DNA of 64,000 bases. It comes from Talinum fruticosum (lineage: Eukaryota > Streptophyta > Magnoliopsida > Caryophyllales > Talinaceae). The DNA lies in NCBI GenBank assembly GCA_021018815.1, contig JAITYX010000046.1, positions 2,136,001 to 2,200,000 on the forward strand. The letters run 5' to 3'. Made by a program: the position numbers and the translations under genes. Under the pieces are notes generated by a model. That model was given only the letters and a program-made list of their open reading frames with translations. It was not told where the DNA came from and ran no database searches. Shown in pieces: positions 1 to 9,956 of the stretch (position 1 is the stretch's first letter; each line of letters opens with the position of its first letter).

Positions 1-139
1 CTTTTCTAAGTCCAATCTAGACTCATATTCTCTTGTTCATTCTTTTCATGCTTGAAATCTCTAAGGTTGTTAAAATTTCCTCATCACCCTATTTATCTCC
101 CCTCTAGGGTGACTTAGACTGTCCAAGAGCAAAGCTTTA
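1..139 (+). repeat. Copy A 5' LTR, last 139 bases
   Basis: It matches the ends of the LTRs at 44300-44422 and 19600-19664, including the block for the leader just before the primer site (ccctctagggtgactta). The canonical LTR end cttca reads cttta here, directly followed by the primer binding site. The remaining LTR, about 1.45 kb, is outside the window. Confidence 0.85.
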
Positions 140-152
140 ATTGGTATCGAGC
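140..152 (+). other. Primer binding site, initiator Met-tRNA type
   Basis: The sequence attggtatcgagc directly follows the LTR. The usual plant copia site is TGGTATCAGAGC, complementary to the 3' end of initiator tRNA-Met. Here CAGAG reads CGAG, one base short; copies D and E have the same shortened form, while copy C keeps the full length (tggtattagagcc on its own strand). Confidence 0.8.
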
Positions 153-198
153 CTAGCTTTTCAACAAGGATCTAACAATCCAAAGGTATAAAGATTAG

Positions 199-1960
199 AT
201 GGCTCGGAACATTGGAGAGTTCAATGAAGGAAGATCTTTCACCGGACCACCAAAGTTCAAAGTATCAAACTTCGTGCACTAGAAGAAGCTAATGAAGTGC
301 TTTCTACTAGACAACAATGAAGATGTTTGGAACATTATTAAAGAAGGCAACTACATTCCAATGAAGATGAAAGGTACAAGATTTGTGCCTAAGGCAAACT
401 TCGAGTACACCAATGAGGAGTTAGAGAAGTTCATAAAGAACTTCAAAGCGATGAACATTCTGATGTGTGCTATCGGCTTAGAAGAGTACAACGAGTGTCG
501 GCATGTGACACGGCTAAAGATGTGTGGGATACTCTTGTCAACACATATGAAGGTACAAGCCAAGTGAAATAGGCGAAGATAAGTCAATATCCTCACAAAT
601 ATGAGCTGTTCAAGTTGGAGCCAGAAGAAAACATCACTCGGATGTTTATACACTTCACTGAGATTACAAACAATCTCAAATCTCTGGGTAGAAAGATTTC
701 CCACGAAGAAATGTACGGAAAAATTCTAAGAAGTCTACTAAAGAGAAGATGGGGTCCTAAGGTAACAGCCATTGAGGAAGCTCGGAACCTCTCTCAACTA
801 AAGCCGGACGAACCGATTGGGAAGCTTCTTACCCATGAAATTCACCTGGAAGAAGAAGATGCCGAGGTCGGCACCAAAAAGAACATTACGTTGAAAGCCT
901 TAGAAAGCAGAGGGGAAAGTCCGAGTTCCTTAGACTCGGATGAAGATCCTATGACACTCATTACCTGAGGCTTTAAAAGAATGATGAAGCACAAGAAATG
1001 GGAGAAGAGGCCAAAGGAAGAGTTCTACAAGAAGGATAAGAAGGACAGAAAAAGTAAATACTCTTTCCCTTCAAAGTTATCTTTGACTAAGAACTCTGGT
1101 TGTTTTGAATGTGGCAGCAAAGATCACATAGTCAAGGACTATCCAAGGACAAATAAGGACAAAAAGAAGAAGAAGGCTATGATAACCACATGGAGTGATG
1201 AAGACTCATCCGAAGAAGATGAAGATTCCGATGACTTAAAGTGTCCGATGGCACTAACGGACTCAAAAGCCGAATCCGAGTCGGACTCGACAACTCGGAC
1301 ACTAAGGAGACAAGTCCTCGGGAGGTAATTGAATACTTTCTAAAGTTTTCCAAAGTTGATTTGTCTAAATATATTTATACTTTGGAAGAACAGTCCAATT
1401 CCGATTCTTCTCAATTCAAGGAACAACTTAAGTCTCTTACTTACGAGAGCAATTACTGGAGAAATGAATTAGAAAAGCTGAGACTAACTCCGAAAGAACT
1501 CAAGACTAGTACTCAAACTAATGAGACTGAGTAGTTACTCAAAAGAGAAAATAAGCATCTGAAAAGAAAGCTCAATGAGTTTCTTGAGCTTGTTTTAAAG
1601 TTTACTCAAGGTCGGAAAAACCTTGACATGCTTTTAGGCTCTTAATGTATCTCCTTCAGGAAAGAAGGACTTGGTTTTCATAAAGAGGATGAATCTAATT
1701 CCTACTCAAATCTTTTCAAAAAGGATTCCAAAACTGTGAAGTTCGGGAAGGCTGAGAATGGTCCTATTCATAAGAATGAAAGGAGGACTGAGCCCAAACT
1801 AGTTTACAGGAGAAAACCCTCTCCACCTGTTTATAAAAGAAAACATTTTCAAGAGAAAGAGACACGGACTCAGGTGTGTAGAAAGAAGACTCGAGAATCG
1901 GACCAAACCCAAAGTCATTCAAATTAGGGTTCCCAAGAGTCTTCTTCCTCGAAAAGGACC
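199..1960 (+). pseudogene. gag of copy A (UBN2-type capsid region plus CCHC knuckle), broken
   Basis: The ATG at 199 begins MARNIGEF, the same start as copies C and D. Gag forms the particle and packages RNA. A TAG at 280-282 replaces the tryptophan codon kept in copy C (VHWKKLM), a frame change follows near 498, and a stop lies at 966. The middle (615-968) keeps the conserved stretch RWGPKVTAIEEARNLS and an acidic LEEED segment. The zinc knuckle at 1101-1142 reads CFECGSKDHIVKDY: CX2CX4HX4C with the last Cys changed to Tyr. A coiled-coil-like Glu/Lys/Leu region (1330-1600) and a basic linker (PSPPVYKRK) lead to the protease. Confidence 0.85.
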
Positions 1961-2040
1961 ACGGTAAAGGGAGTTACTCGGGTTCGTTAGAGGAAGTGAG
2001 AAGGGTTAATGTGTTTATGACTTGCAAGTAACTCGAGAGA

Positions 2041-2400
2041 AGGAAGAAAGGTCATTGGTACTTAGACAGTGGATGCTCATGCCACATGTCGGGCGATTCA
2101 AGACTCTTTTACGAGTTAGAGGATTTCAAAGGAGGCAAAGTCACTTTTGGAGATGACGAGTAAGGGCAAGATAGTCGAATAGGAAAGATTGGGAAAGGAG
2201 ACAACCTGGTCGACCCAGTCTATCTTGTCAAGGGATTGAAGTATAATCTACTTATCATCTCTCAATTGTGTGACAAAGGTCAAGAAGTAAGATTCACTCG
2301 GACCAACTGCTATATTTCTGATGCAACTACCAAAGATACTAAGCTCCCGGGTAAGAGATCGGGTAATACCTATACTATCCCTCTTTCGATCCAAGTCGGA
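2041..2400 (+). pseudogene. Protease region of copy A, broken
   Basis: The retroviral-type aspartic protease motif is visible as WYLDSGCSCHMSGD, with the catalytic Asp-Ser-Gly at 2065-2073. The downstream part (GKIGKGDN, then PVYLVKGLKYN) is also recognisable. A stop near 2160 (gacgagtaag) and a shift break the frame. In the family this enzyme cuts the gag-pol polyprotein. Copy E keeps the cleanest version of the same domain. Confidence 0.8.
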
Positions 2401-3660
2401 ATTTATCTTGTTTAAAAGCATCATTGCATGATGATTCTTGGACATGACATCGTAGATTAGGTCATGTTAGCATGCACACTATTAAAAAGCTTGCATCTCA
2501 TGGTTTAGTTAGGGGTCTACCTAACTATGCATTTAAGAAAGATAAAATTTACGAAGCTTGCACAAAAGGGAAACAGTCGAGATCATCTTTCAAACCTCTC
2601 AAAGCTGTTTCCACATCCAAAGTGCTTGAGTTGCTTGCATATGGATTTATATGGTGAAATCTCTATGAAGAGTCTTGGAGGTAAATCATATGTACTTGTG
2701 ATTGTTGATGATTATTCACGACTTACTTGGGTTTGTTTTCTCAAGAACAAAAATGAAGCTTTCAAAGAGTTCAGCAAGCTCTGCAGGAAAATTCAAGTAG
2801 AGTCACGGACTCGGATCGGAAGAATTCAAGCCGACCATAGAAAGGAGTTTGACTACTCGGAATTTGCAGAGTTCTACAACAAGAATTGTAACTCTCACAA
2901 CTTCTCAGCACCCAGAACCCCTCAACAGAATAGGGTAGTAGAGAGAAAGAACCAAACTCTTGAAGAAATAGGAAGGACAATGATGATTGAACATGATCTA
3001 CCTTACTATTTTTGGGCTGATGTAGTCAACACAACAAAATACACACCGAACAGATGCCTCATCGGACCCATCTTAAAGAAAACTCCATGCGAGCTCTACA
3101 AGGGAAAGAAGCCCAAGATTTCATACTTCAACCCTTCGAATGTAAGTGCTTTGTTCACAATAATGGTAAGGATCACCTGACCAAGTTTGATGCTCGGTCG
3201 AGATGAAGGTATCTTTCCGGGTTACTCATCTCATAATAAAGCATATCGTGTTTTTAATAAAAGAACTAACAAAGTGGAAGAAAGCATCCACGTTGTATTT
3301 GATGAGATTGATCGGGGAAAAACAAGTGAGTTAACCTTCTAAGATCCGAAACTCGGTTAAGATGAAGATGATCTTGCTTGAAGTTGAACTCGAGACGAGT
3401 CAAAAGAAAGCATATCGAGAATGAGCATATCGTGTTTTTAATAAAAGAACTAATAAGGTGGAAGAAAGCATCCACATTGTGTTTAATGAGATTGATTAGG
3501 GAAAAACAAGTGAGTCAACCTTCTTAGATCTGAAACTTAGTCGAGATGAAGATGATCTTGCTGAAGATGAACTCATACATAGTCAAAAGAAAGCATCTCG
3601 GAATGTGGCAACTCATAATATCATGACTTAGACTAAACCAGCTCAAGATCTAGCTCAGAA
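2401..3660 (+). pseudogene. Integrase of copy A, mostly open 217-residue core
   Basis: It integrates the cDNA copy. The pre-integrase zinc region is present (HTIKKLASHGLVRGLPN, 2472-2525) but in a different frame from the core. The catalytic core is open from 2527 to 3180: first Asp in HMDLYGE, VIVDDYSR, second Asp in QADHRKEFD (usually QSDHG.EF) and the Glu in NRVVERKNQTLEE. The C-terminal part (NRCLIGPILKKTPCELY) then shifts frame near 3140. It is followed by the tandem duplication at 3241-3606 and a Glu/Asp-rich linker to RT. Confidence 0.8.
3241..3606 (+). repeat. Tandem duplication of about 183 bp in copy A
   Basis: The block starting gcatatcgtgtttttaata at 3241 recurs at 3424 with the same following text (agaactaa, then gtggaagaaagcatccac). 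Copies B and D carry only one copy at this integrase-RT linker. The period of 183 is a multiple of three, so the duplication alone would keep frame; other changes break it. Confidence 0.8.
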
Positions 3661-4780
3661 TGCTTGAAGGATAAGTAGATGGGCAAACTCAGCAAGCTCG
3701 GACTCATCGAAGATCAGCCGAGTATAACCAACAAACTTAGTGAACCAGAAAACGAGGTCGAGCATTCAAATATGCTTCGAGTCACCCATTCAAGAACATT
3801 TTGTCCGACATTAACGAGTGGGGTAAGAGCTCGTTCTTCTTTGCAAAATCTATGTGCATTCATTGCATTCATATCATTAATCGAACCCAGAAATGCACTA
3901 GAGGCCCTAAATGAACTTGAATGGGTAGAGGCCATGCAAGAAGAGCTTAATCAATTTGAGAGAAACCAAGTCTAAGCTGTGACCAAATGACCTTCCGACC
4001 ACCCAGTTATAGGAACCAAATGGGTTTTCAAGAACAAACTGGATGAGGATGGGTTGGTAGTCAGAAATAAGGCTAAACTTATGGCTTATGGTTACAATCA
4101 AGAAGAAGGGATTGATTGTAGGGAAACCTTTGCACTAGTTGCTAGGATCGAAGCAATTAGAATCCTCTTGGCATTTGCATCAAGCATGAATATTAAGTTG
4201 TATCAAATGGATGTTAAATGTGCTTTTCTGAATGGTTTCATTCAAGAGGAAGTCTATGTTGAGTAACCCCTGGATTTGAAAACTCAGAATTTCCAAACCA
4301 TGTTTTTAAGTTACAAAAGGCTCTATATGGTCTTAAGCAAGTTCCCGGAGCTTGGTATGAACGACTGAGCAGTTTCTTAGTTGAAAATGATTTCAAAAGA
4401 GGTTACATTGACAAAACTCTTTTCATAAAAACCAAGGGAGAGACTTTCTTATTGCTCGGATTTATGTTGATGATATAATTTTTACAGCTTACTAATGAAA
4501 ATCTCTGTCGAGAATTTTCCGAGTTAATGAGACAGGAATTCCAAATGAGCATGATGGGAGAACTCAATTTCTTCCTTGGTCTACAAATCAAGCAAGACAA
4601 GGATGACATCTATGTCCATCAATCTAAGTATACTAAGGAGTTGATGAAGAAGTACAAGCTTCGAGATGCAAAACATGCAACAACAACAATGAGTAGTAGC
4701 ATAAAACTAGACTTAGACGAGAAAGGTAAAGTAGTAGATCGAAACTTTATAGAGGTATGATTGGATTTCTGCTATATCTC
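3661..4780 (+). pseudogene. Reverse transcriptase of copy A, broken
   Basis: Conserved blocks in order: ALEALNELEWVEAMQEEL (3895-3950), [14 protein letters not shown] (4013-4053), [12 protein letters not shown], then [21 protein letters not shown] (4201-4263), where the Asp of MDVKCAF is the first catalytic residue. The YVDD motif follows at about 4459-4478, and a GELNFFLGLQI block (4558-4590) ends the palm region. The next codon after VYVE is TAA instead of CAA or CAG, and frames change several times before YVDD. Family role: reverse transcriptase. Confidence 0.85.
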
Positions 4781-5408
4781 ACATCCAGTAGGCCGAAATT
4801 ATGTTTAGTGTATGTACGTGTGCAAGATTTCATCTTAATCCAAAAGAATCACATCTCATCTGCGGTGAAGAGAATTTTCGAGATATCTTGTAGGGACTTA
4901 GAATCTTTGTCTATGGTTCTCAAGAGACTCGGAACCGATACTCACTTGGATACTCGGATGCTAACTATGTTGGATACAAGATTAATAGGAAGAGCACATC
5001 GAGGAGCATGCCGGTTTATGGGTCAATCACTTATATCTTGGCACTTAAAGAAGCGAGAACTCGGTTGCTCTATCAACTGTTGAAGTTGAATACATTGCGA
5101 GATAGAGCGTGCTGTGCTCGGATTCTATGGATCAAGCAACACTTGAAGGATCTTGGACTTTCTTTCAAATCTATCCCAATCAAGTGTGACAATTAGAGTG
5201 CAATCAGCATCACTAAGAATCCAATTCAACACTAAAAGACAAAGCACATTGAGGTCGGGTATCATTTTCTTAGAGACCATTCGAGAAAGGCGATATTGAA
5301 CTTGAATTGATTCATACGAAATTTCAGCTAGCTGATATTTTAACTAAGCCACTCAGTGAGGATCGGTTTTGCTTTATTAGGAATGAGCTTGGAATGATTA
5401 ATGCATGA
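4781..5408 (+). pseudogene. RNase H end of pol, copy A, broken
   Basis: Pieces of the copia RNase H are seen in several frames: RNFIEV then MIGFLLYLTSSRP (4757-4795), DTRMLTML-like text where other copies have DADYAGY, a Trp-His-Lys-Lys block, and FCFIRNELGMINA just before the pol stop at about 5406. RNase H removes the RNA strand after cDNA synthesis. Copy B gives the clearest version (LSTAEAEYIAARACC). Confidence 0.75.
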
Positions 5409-5659
5409 TTATGTGATTTTCCGAGTGAAGTTGTCTTGCATGATTATGTGTTATATGCCTTCTCTCTTTGCCTTAATAATAATTGGTTCGAGTTGACTAA
5501 TTGAAGCCGAGCTCGGAGTTATTATGTGATTGAGTTTTCCGAGTCACTCGGAAATCATACTTGAGTCGGACTCGGGTTTTGAGCAAAATGGACATCAAAC
5601 TTCGAAATCATCTCTAGATACATGGAGAATTTCAGAAATTTCTTTTAAAATTCCTTTTT

Positions 5660-5970
5660 CTCTTTCTCTCTACCGCGCGCATCGATCGAGAGAACTAGCC
5701 GTTGGGAGACAGTCACTAGAATTCTAACCGTTGGAGAGTAGAAACGTCACACCTATCCGAGGCGACCATTGGAGGTTCGAGGTCAAGCTGAATATTGAAG
5801 GACATTTCCTTTCGCTATAAATAGCATCCCTTTACCTTCATTTCGCTACTTTACTCTCTGCTCACTTACTCTCTCACTTGCTTGCTTTCGCTCTCAAAGC
5901 TCTCAGTCCTTTCTCTCTCGTTCTCTTTCTTTTCGCGTTCACTCTCTCTCTCTCTCACAAATCTTCGACC
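5660..5970 (+). promoter_or_regulatory. Candidate internal promoter before the extra 3' ORF, copy A
   Basis: A TATA box (TATAAATAGC, 5816-5825) lies 155 bases before the ORF start at 5971. Two CCGTT motifs (AACGG on the other strand) lie upstream at 5699-5703 and 5728-5732, and a pyrimidine-rich leader (CTCTCT runs, 5850-5965) lies downstream. The same layout recurs in copies B, C and E. Promoter activity is inferred, not shown. Confidence 0.5.
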
Positions 5971-6511
5971 ATGCCTAAAAGAGGTTCAACCCAAGATTTT
6001 CTAGGGTTTGCAACCAAGAAACCTCGCACCAAACAAACTCAAGAGGGTACCTCTAACCCCTCGAAAGTATTCGTCACCCAACACCTCACGTTGGATGACA
6101 AGTTCTTCCCAACCATATCATTTTCATGGTTGGCTCACATCAAAACCACTTGGAGTTTACAACTTTCCGTGCTTTAGTGAGTTCAACTACCCGGAACTCA
6201 TTGTCGAGTTCCATTCTAACCTGTCTTGCTCTAAGGGAGACATCACTTCAGTGTGCGAGACACGGTTGTTCGTATCAACCTTTTCCTCCTCCACCGAATT
6301 TGCAAAGTCTCCTATCTCTTTTTCAATTGCAATCCCATCCCTTTCAATGAGATTGTGGATGAGTTTTTGAGAAATATGCCAAGGAGGTCCACTGAGTCAC
6401 AAAAATTTCTTAGTGACTCGGATGAAGACTGAGGCTAGATCGCTTTGCTTTCTTCGATGAGAACTTTCTTCTCTCATCACTCGAGCAAAGAGAATCCCAA
6501 TTCCAAGACTG
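5971..6511 (+). pseudogene. Extra 3' ORF (envelope-like / plant transposon protein domain), copy A, truncated
   Basis: The ATG at 5971 starts MPKRGSTQDFLGF with a basic patch (KKPRTKQ). The conserved core is LDDKFFPTISFSWLAHIKTT, and after a frameshift near 6150 VYNFPCFSEFNYPELIVEFH. It resembles the domain catalogued as a putative plant transposon protein in Sirevirus-type elements; no signal peptide or membrane segment is visible, so an envelope role is not supported. Homology to copies B and E ends at about 6511, inside the domain that follows (MRTFFS-like). Function unknown. Confidence 0.65.
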
Positions 6512-7010
6512 CTTTGCTAATTGCTCTTTCTTTTTGTTGAGGCATCGATCTAGACCGCCTCCATCGGGAAGTTTCCTTGGTGGACCCGAGCACAAGCGCT
6601 TCAATCTAGCCAACAAGCCCCCTCCAGGTAACACCACTGAACAAGGCACTTCATGGCACTCTTCACGGTGTACACATCATCCAGAGCACTTATGAGGCGG
6701 GGCCTAGCACTTTCGGTCCTAGTTCGTTTGGTGCGGGGCCATATTTTATTGAATAGAGCCTAAACATCCTGCCACTTCAAGCCTTTGACGGCATGGAAAC
6801 CCAATTCATTTCCGTCGGGCATCTTACGGGGGCCATCCCATGAAGCTTCTCAATCTTGGGACTATGGAGGTAGCACCTCTCAAGGTCGTGAAGATGGCCG
6901 GTTTTCAACATCCATCTTAGAGGACTTCGGGAACTACGTCTTTGATGATGCTTCCAATGTTGATGATTCGAGAATCCCTTGCTGCTTCCGATGTTGATGA
7001 TTAGAGAATT
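6512..7010 (+). pseudogene. 3' end of a plant-mobile-domain-like gene, fused to copy A
   Basis: From about 6515 the sequence resembles 38600-38690, the end of the antisense mobile-domain gene: both have gctaattgc, then a gag-gcg stretch, then codons giving RSR-PPSGSFLGGP (here) and RSRASPPGSFPSGP (there). The rest is rich in Gly, Ser, Thr and Pro with an acidic end (FDDASNVDD). It has no counterpart in copies B, C or E. I infer a tail fragment of the Tat antisense gene left by a deletion that joined it to copia copy A. Confidence 0.5.
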
Positions 7011-7137
7011 CCTTATAGGGTGCTTTTGTTGTTTAATATTTACTTGTGTAATGTTGTGACTCTTATGCTATGGGATGGAATGCAAGAAGACTCGATTTTT
7101 AAAAATGCTTTCTTTTATTAAATATGATGCAAAAAGG
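7011..7137 (+). other. Probable 3' untranslated flank of the mobile-domain fragment
   Basis: An AT-rich stretch without coding signal. It ends in tgcaaaaagg (7128-7137), the left copy of the duplication around the Mutator-like element. It continues at 8014. Confidence 0.35.
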
Positions 7138-7374
7138 CAAAAAATCACACAAAGGTACCCTCGGGTTTGATGTAACTATTCTAAGGCCCCTGAGGTATGA
7201 ATAATTACTCCTAGGTACCTTGACTTTTACTTGTAATATTCGTTTTGGCCCTTTTCAGGCCCAAAAGTTACTAGAATGATAAAAAGTCTCTTTTACCCTT
7301 AATAAGGCCTGCAAAATTTAACCAAACAAACTTAAAATATTTTATTTTAATTGTAATTTTTCAAAATCCCTAAT

Positions 7375-7492
7375 CTTCTCTCGCTTAATCAGCTTTTCAT
7401 CTCCTTCCTTCACTCTGTTCTCCTCTCTCTCCCCTTCCCGCGTTGTTTGTCTGCCTCCATCGTGTACACTGTTCTCTCTCTCTCTCTCTCTC
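7375..7492 (+). repeat. CT-rich tract with (CT)n microsatellite inside the MULE
   Basis: A pyrimidine-rich stretch ends in a pure CT run at about 7473-7492. It looks like the 5' leader of a plant gene, 40 bases before an ATG at 7525. This is compatible with gene capture, but the donor is unknown. Confidence 0.5.
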
Positions 7493-7741
7493 ATCGCTCT
7501 ATTCGTCATCTATTGTGCGTTGTTATGGTAATTGTCTTTACTCCCATTAATGTTGTATTTAAGGTTTAATTTGGGGGTTTTAAATTTGAATAATGCATTG
7601 ATGATTTTAATCGGATTAATAATGTTACAATCTCAAATTGGTCTCCAAATTGATCGTCAAATTTGGGGGTTTCCTACTCAACGTATTGGATATATGATGT
7701 CAATGTTGGAAATGCACTCGTAGAAAACATTACAACAAAGG

Positions 7742-8003
7742 GAAGTATACCTAAGAGTATATTTTCATTCCTCGGGGACCTTTAAATAAATACACCAAAC
7801 CTTAGTACCGGATAATATTTTGCAAAGGTCAGGTACCTAGGAGTAGTATTTCATGCCTCGGGGCCTTAGAATAGTTACCCAAAACCCGAGGGTACCTCTA
7901 GATAATTTACAGCAAAAGTCGGGGTACCTAGGAGTAATTATTCATACCTTAGGGCCTAAGAATAGTTACACCAAACCCGAAGGTACCTTTGTGTAATTTT
8001 TTG
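7742..8003. repeat. Three tandem copies of the MULE terminal unit
   Basis: Units of about 88 bp start near 7746, 7832 and 7921, each with (g)tacctaggagta-type start, a ccttaggg/ctcgggg block, an aatagttacaccaaaccc block and a gcaaa-gtc end. The outermost is the functional inverted terminus; the inner two are diverged copies. The left end of the element has only one unit. Confidence 0.65.
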
Positions 8004-8013
8004 TGCAAAAAGG

Positions 8014-8329
8014 CTTAGGAAAATTACCGAGACAAATCGAAAAAAATTGCACTAGCCCACATTGCCCCCAAAAGAAAATAATAAAAACAAAAAATGGAAA
8101 CTTTAAGTGCATGGACCTAATAATAATAATGCGGGCATAGACACGGGCTGGAGGCAAAAAATAGGTGATGGCCCAAGGAGTGCTTGGGCCAATAAACAAG
8201 GCAAACCGGTTGGCGCAAAAGGGGTGGCCGACGCCTATCACCTAAGAAAACCAAAGCGCAGGCGGGCACTAGTAGTTGCGATGCAGTAGGACTCTAACAG
8301 ATCGAAAACCTTGCTACAAATTGAACCCG
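8014..8329. other. Non-coding stretch before the DUF7745-like gene
   Basis: It has AT-rich sequence, then a segment with self-complementary ggcccaagg / cttgggcc (8172-8190) and a ggtggccgacgcc motif. Close variants of that motif recur at 10328, 33025 and 36222 in or next to Tat LTR regions, so this probably belongs to the 3' part of the Tat element. No gene is seen. Confidence 0.4.
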
Positions 8330-9956
8330 AGTCGAAGGCTGAAAGATATGCCTTTCACAAATCTCGTTGCAAACCAAAGAGACTCATCCGACATCTTCTA
8401 CTTCTTGCTAAAAGCATGAATTTCATGAGCGATTTATCTCGTTGGATCATGAGATGACAAATACGGAGAGGGTAGGTTTGTTATCATTTGGGTTGAATAC
8501 ACTATTCAAGTATTCGCCAAGTGAAAGTCTACTTGACTTTCTTAAGAGTTGTCGTGACTTATTGGGATCCTCATCACCATGTCTTTAGGTTTGGGGATAA
8601 GGAATTGTACCCCTGCCCAAAGAATTTGATGCTACTAGGCATCCAAAGGCGTACCAAACCTATCCTGTCCAAGTTTTACGAAACTTTACGGGAGACGTAC
8701 AAGTATCTATCGAACCGAGCAACAAGAATCTAGGGTGGATTCTTATTGGAAATCGAGTGAATTTGAAGAACCTAATGAAGCACTATCTCGCACATGTACA
8801 CTTATTCTAAAGCTATTATTATCTCGAGGCGACGAGCCATTATCACCTGCCTAGTAGATGGGTTCTTGTTGGCGGAAGGTCGTGGGGATATGGCGCCGGC
8901 GGCGTATCGAGCTTAGTTGAGCAACTAGAGGATTACCGTTCTCCGATGCCAATGATAGTTGCTGAAACTATTATAGGCTTGGACCGGGTCAAAGTTATGG
9001 CCGAGGAAGATTTCACTGGGAGCCCTCTGTTAATGTAGGTAAGCAAAGAACGGTCGACGAGACCAACGGTGTGGACCTGGCACCGGTCATAGGGCGGTAG
9101 TCCGACGCCACCGAGGCTAATTTGCCTCGATTTATGCCAAAAGTCTCTATTTTTTGCTCCTTTTGTCTGTTTTACGATTTTTTTTATTTTGCTCCTATTA
9201 GGCCTTATAGAAAGGTTGAATTTTGACCATATCCGTGATGTGGAGATTTGGCTAATGGAGCATCTAAAGTTGATTCGAGGCTCCTGCAGATATCAATACA
9301 TACTTAATGGTACACTTCGTTAACGAAAATAGGAAGAGGTGGTAGCTCGTTCACCTAGCTTCCTGGTGGGAAGAATACCTCAAAATGACACTAATGTTGT
9401 AGTGTGGTATATTGTGCATCTGGAAAGTGTCCTAATTCAGGACACATACTAGGCAACATCCATTTATACGTTCTGTCGGGCCTAAAATCCTACACTTATT
9501 ATTTCCCTCATCGTGTGTTGTGGCAAATGGGGAGAGAGCAGGTGATTCTCTTTCTAGATTGTATCCGGCCTGCCACCTTTGACTTGTTTGAAGGATTTGG
9601 CAATGTTAGTAAAACAAAGCCATGGCACTGAATACTTGGAGTGGATAATAGAAGCGCTAACACTGCGAGCAAATTGAATGCTACTCGTATCTACTTATTA
9701 TCCGGAGTGGATAATAGAAGTGGATCTCCAACGGCGTAAGGCATTGATAACTCGGGAAATGGATCCACAAGAAATTGTCCTTGCTGCAACACCACTCCAA
9801 ATGCGTGAAGTAAACCCGCGAATAGCTAAACGCGTGCACGTAAGAGAGTCTAAAGCCAAGGAAGCCGAGGAGAAGAGGGCTCGAAGAATTGAGGAGCTAA
9901 AAAGTGTACCCCGGATGATGGGGCTGAGCCTAGTGACCCCAAAGGAAACAAAGTAA
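8330..9956 (+). pseudogene. DUF7745-like gene, antisense to the Tat element, broken
   Basis: At 8540-8640 the text VVVTYWDPHHHVFRFGDKEL is followed by YPCP; this is the hallmark block of DUF7745 plant proteins (TYWDP..NVFRF..EL.P). Further blocks are LKSYTYYFPHRVLWQMGREQ (9449-9542) and a charged C-terminus (KEAEEKRARRIEEL, about 9852-9905) with a stop at 9954. A likely intron with GTAAGC start and T-rich TTAG end spans 9039-9201. Several frame changes are present. It lies opposite to the Tat pol genes and downstream of integrase, where Tat elements such as Grande are known to carry antisense ORFs. Function unknown. Confidence 0.55.
9639..9720 (+). repeat. Short direct repeat of 17 bp in the DUF7745-like gene
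   Basis: ggagtggataatagaag occurs near 9638 and again near 9703. Both lie in the coding part before the charged tail, so this may be a small local duplication that breaks the frame. Confidence 0.6.

Larger units (their letters stand above)
1..6511 (+). mobile_element. Copy A: truncated Sirevirus-type copia element
   Basis: The order seen is LTR end, Met-tRNA primer site, gag, protease, integrase, RT, RNase H, spacer with TATA box, extra 3' ORF. This is the Ty1/copia order (integrase before RT) with the accessory 3' ORF typical of Sireviruses. Most of the 5' LTR lies left of the window. The right end is not natural: no polypurine tract or 3' LTR follows, and after about 6511 the sequence stops matching copies B and E and becomes a plant-mobile-domain-like gene end. 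All frames carry stops or shifts, so the copy looks dead. Confidence 0.85.
7138..8003. mobile_element. Small Mutator-like element (MULE), possibly a Pack-MULE
   Basis: Inverted ends: left CAAAAAATCACACAAAGG (7138-7155) and right the reverse complement of cacaaaggtac-type text ending at 8003. The match extends over roughly 80-105 bp with few differences. The flanking direct repeat TGCAAAAAGG (7128-7137 and 8004-8013) is 10 bp, within the 9-10 bp made by Mutator elements. No transposase is present (866 bp). Inside are a CT-rich leader-like tract (7375-7492) and a short open frame (7532-7723). The right terminal unit is repeated in tandem. Confidence 0.7.

Noticed and set aside
7742..8003. Regularly spaced repeats as a CRISPR-like array
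   Set aside because: Units are contiguous copies of a transposon end, with no spacers, in plant DNA.
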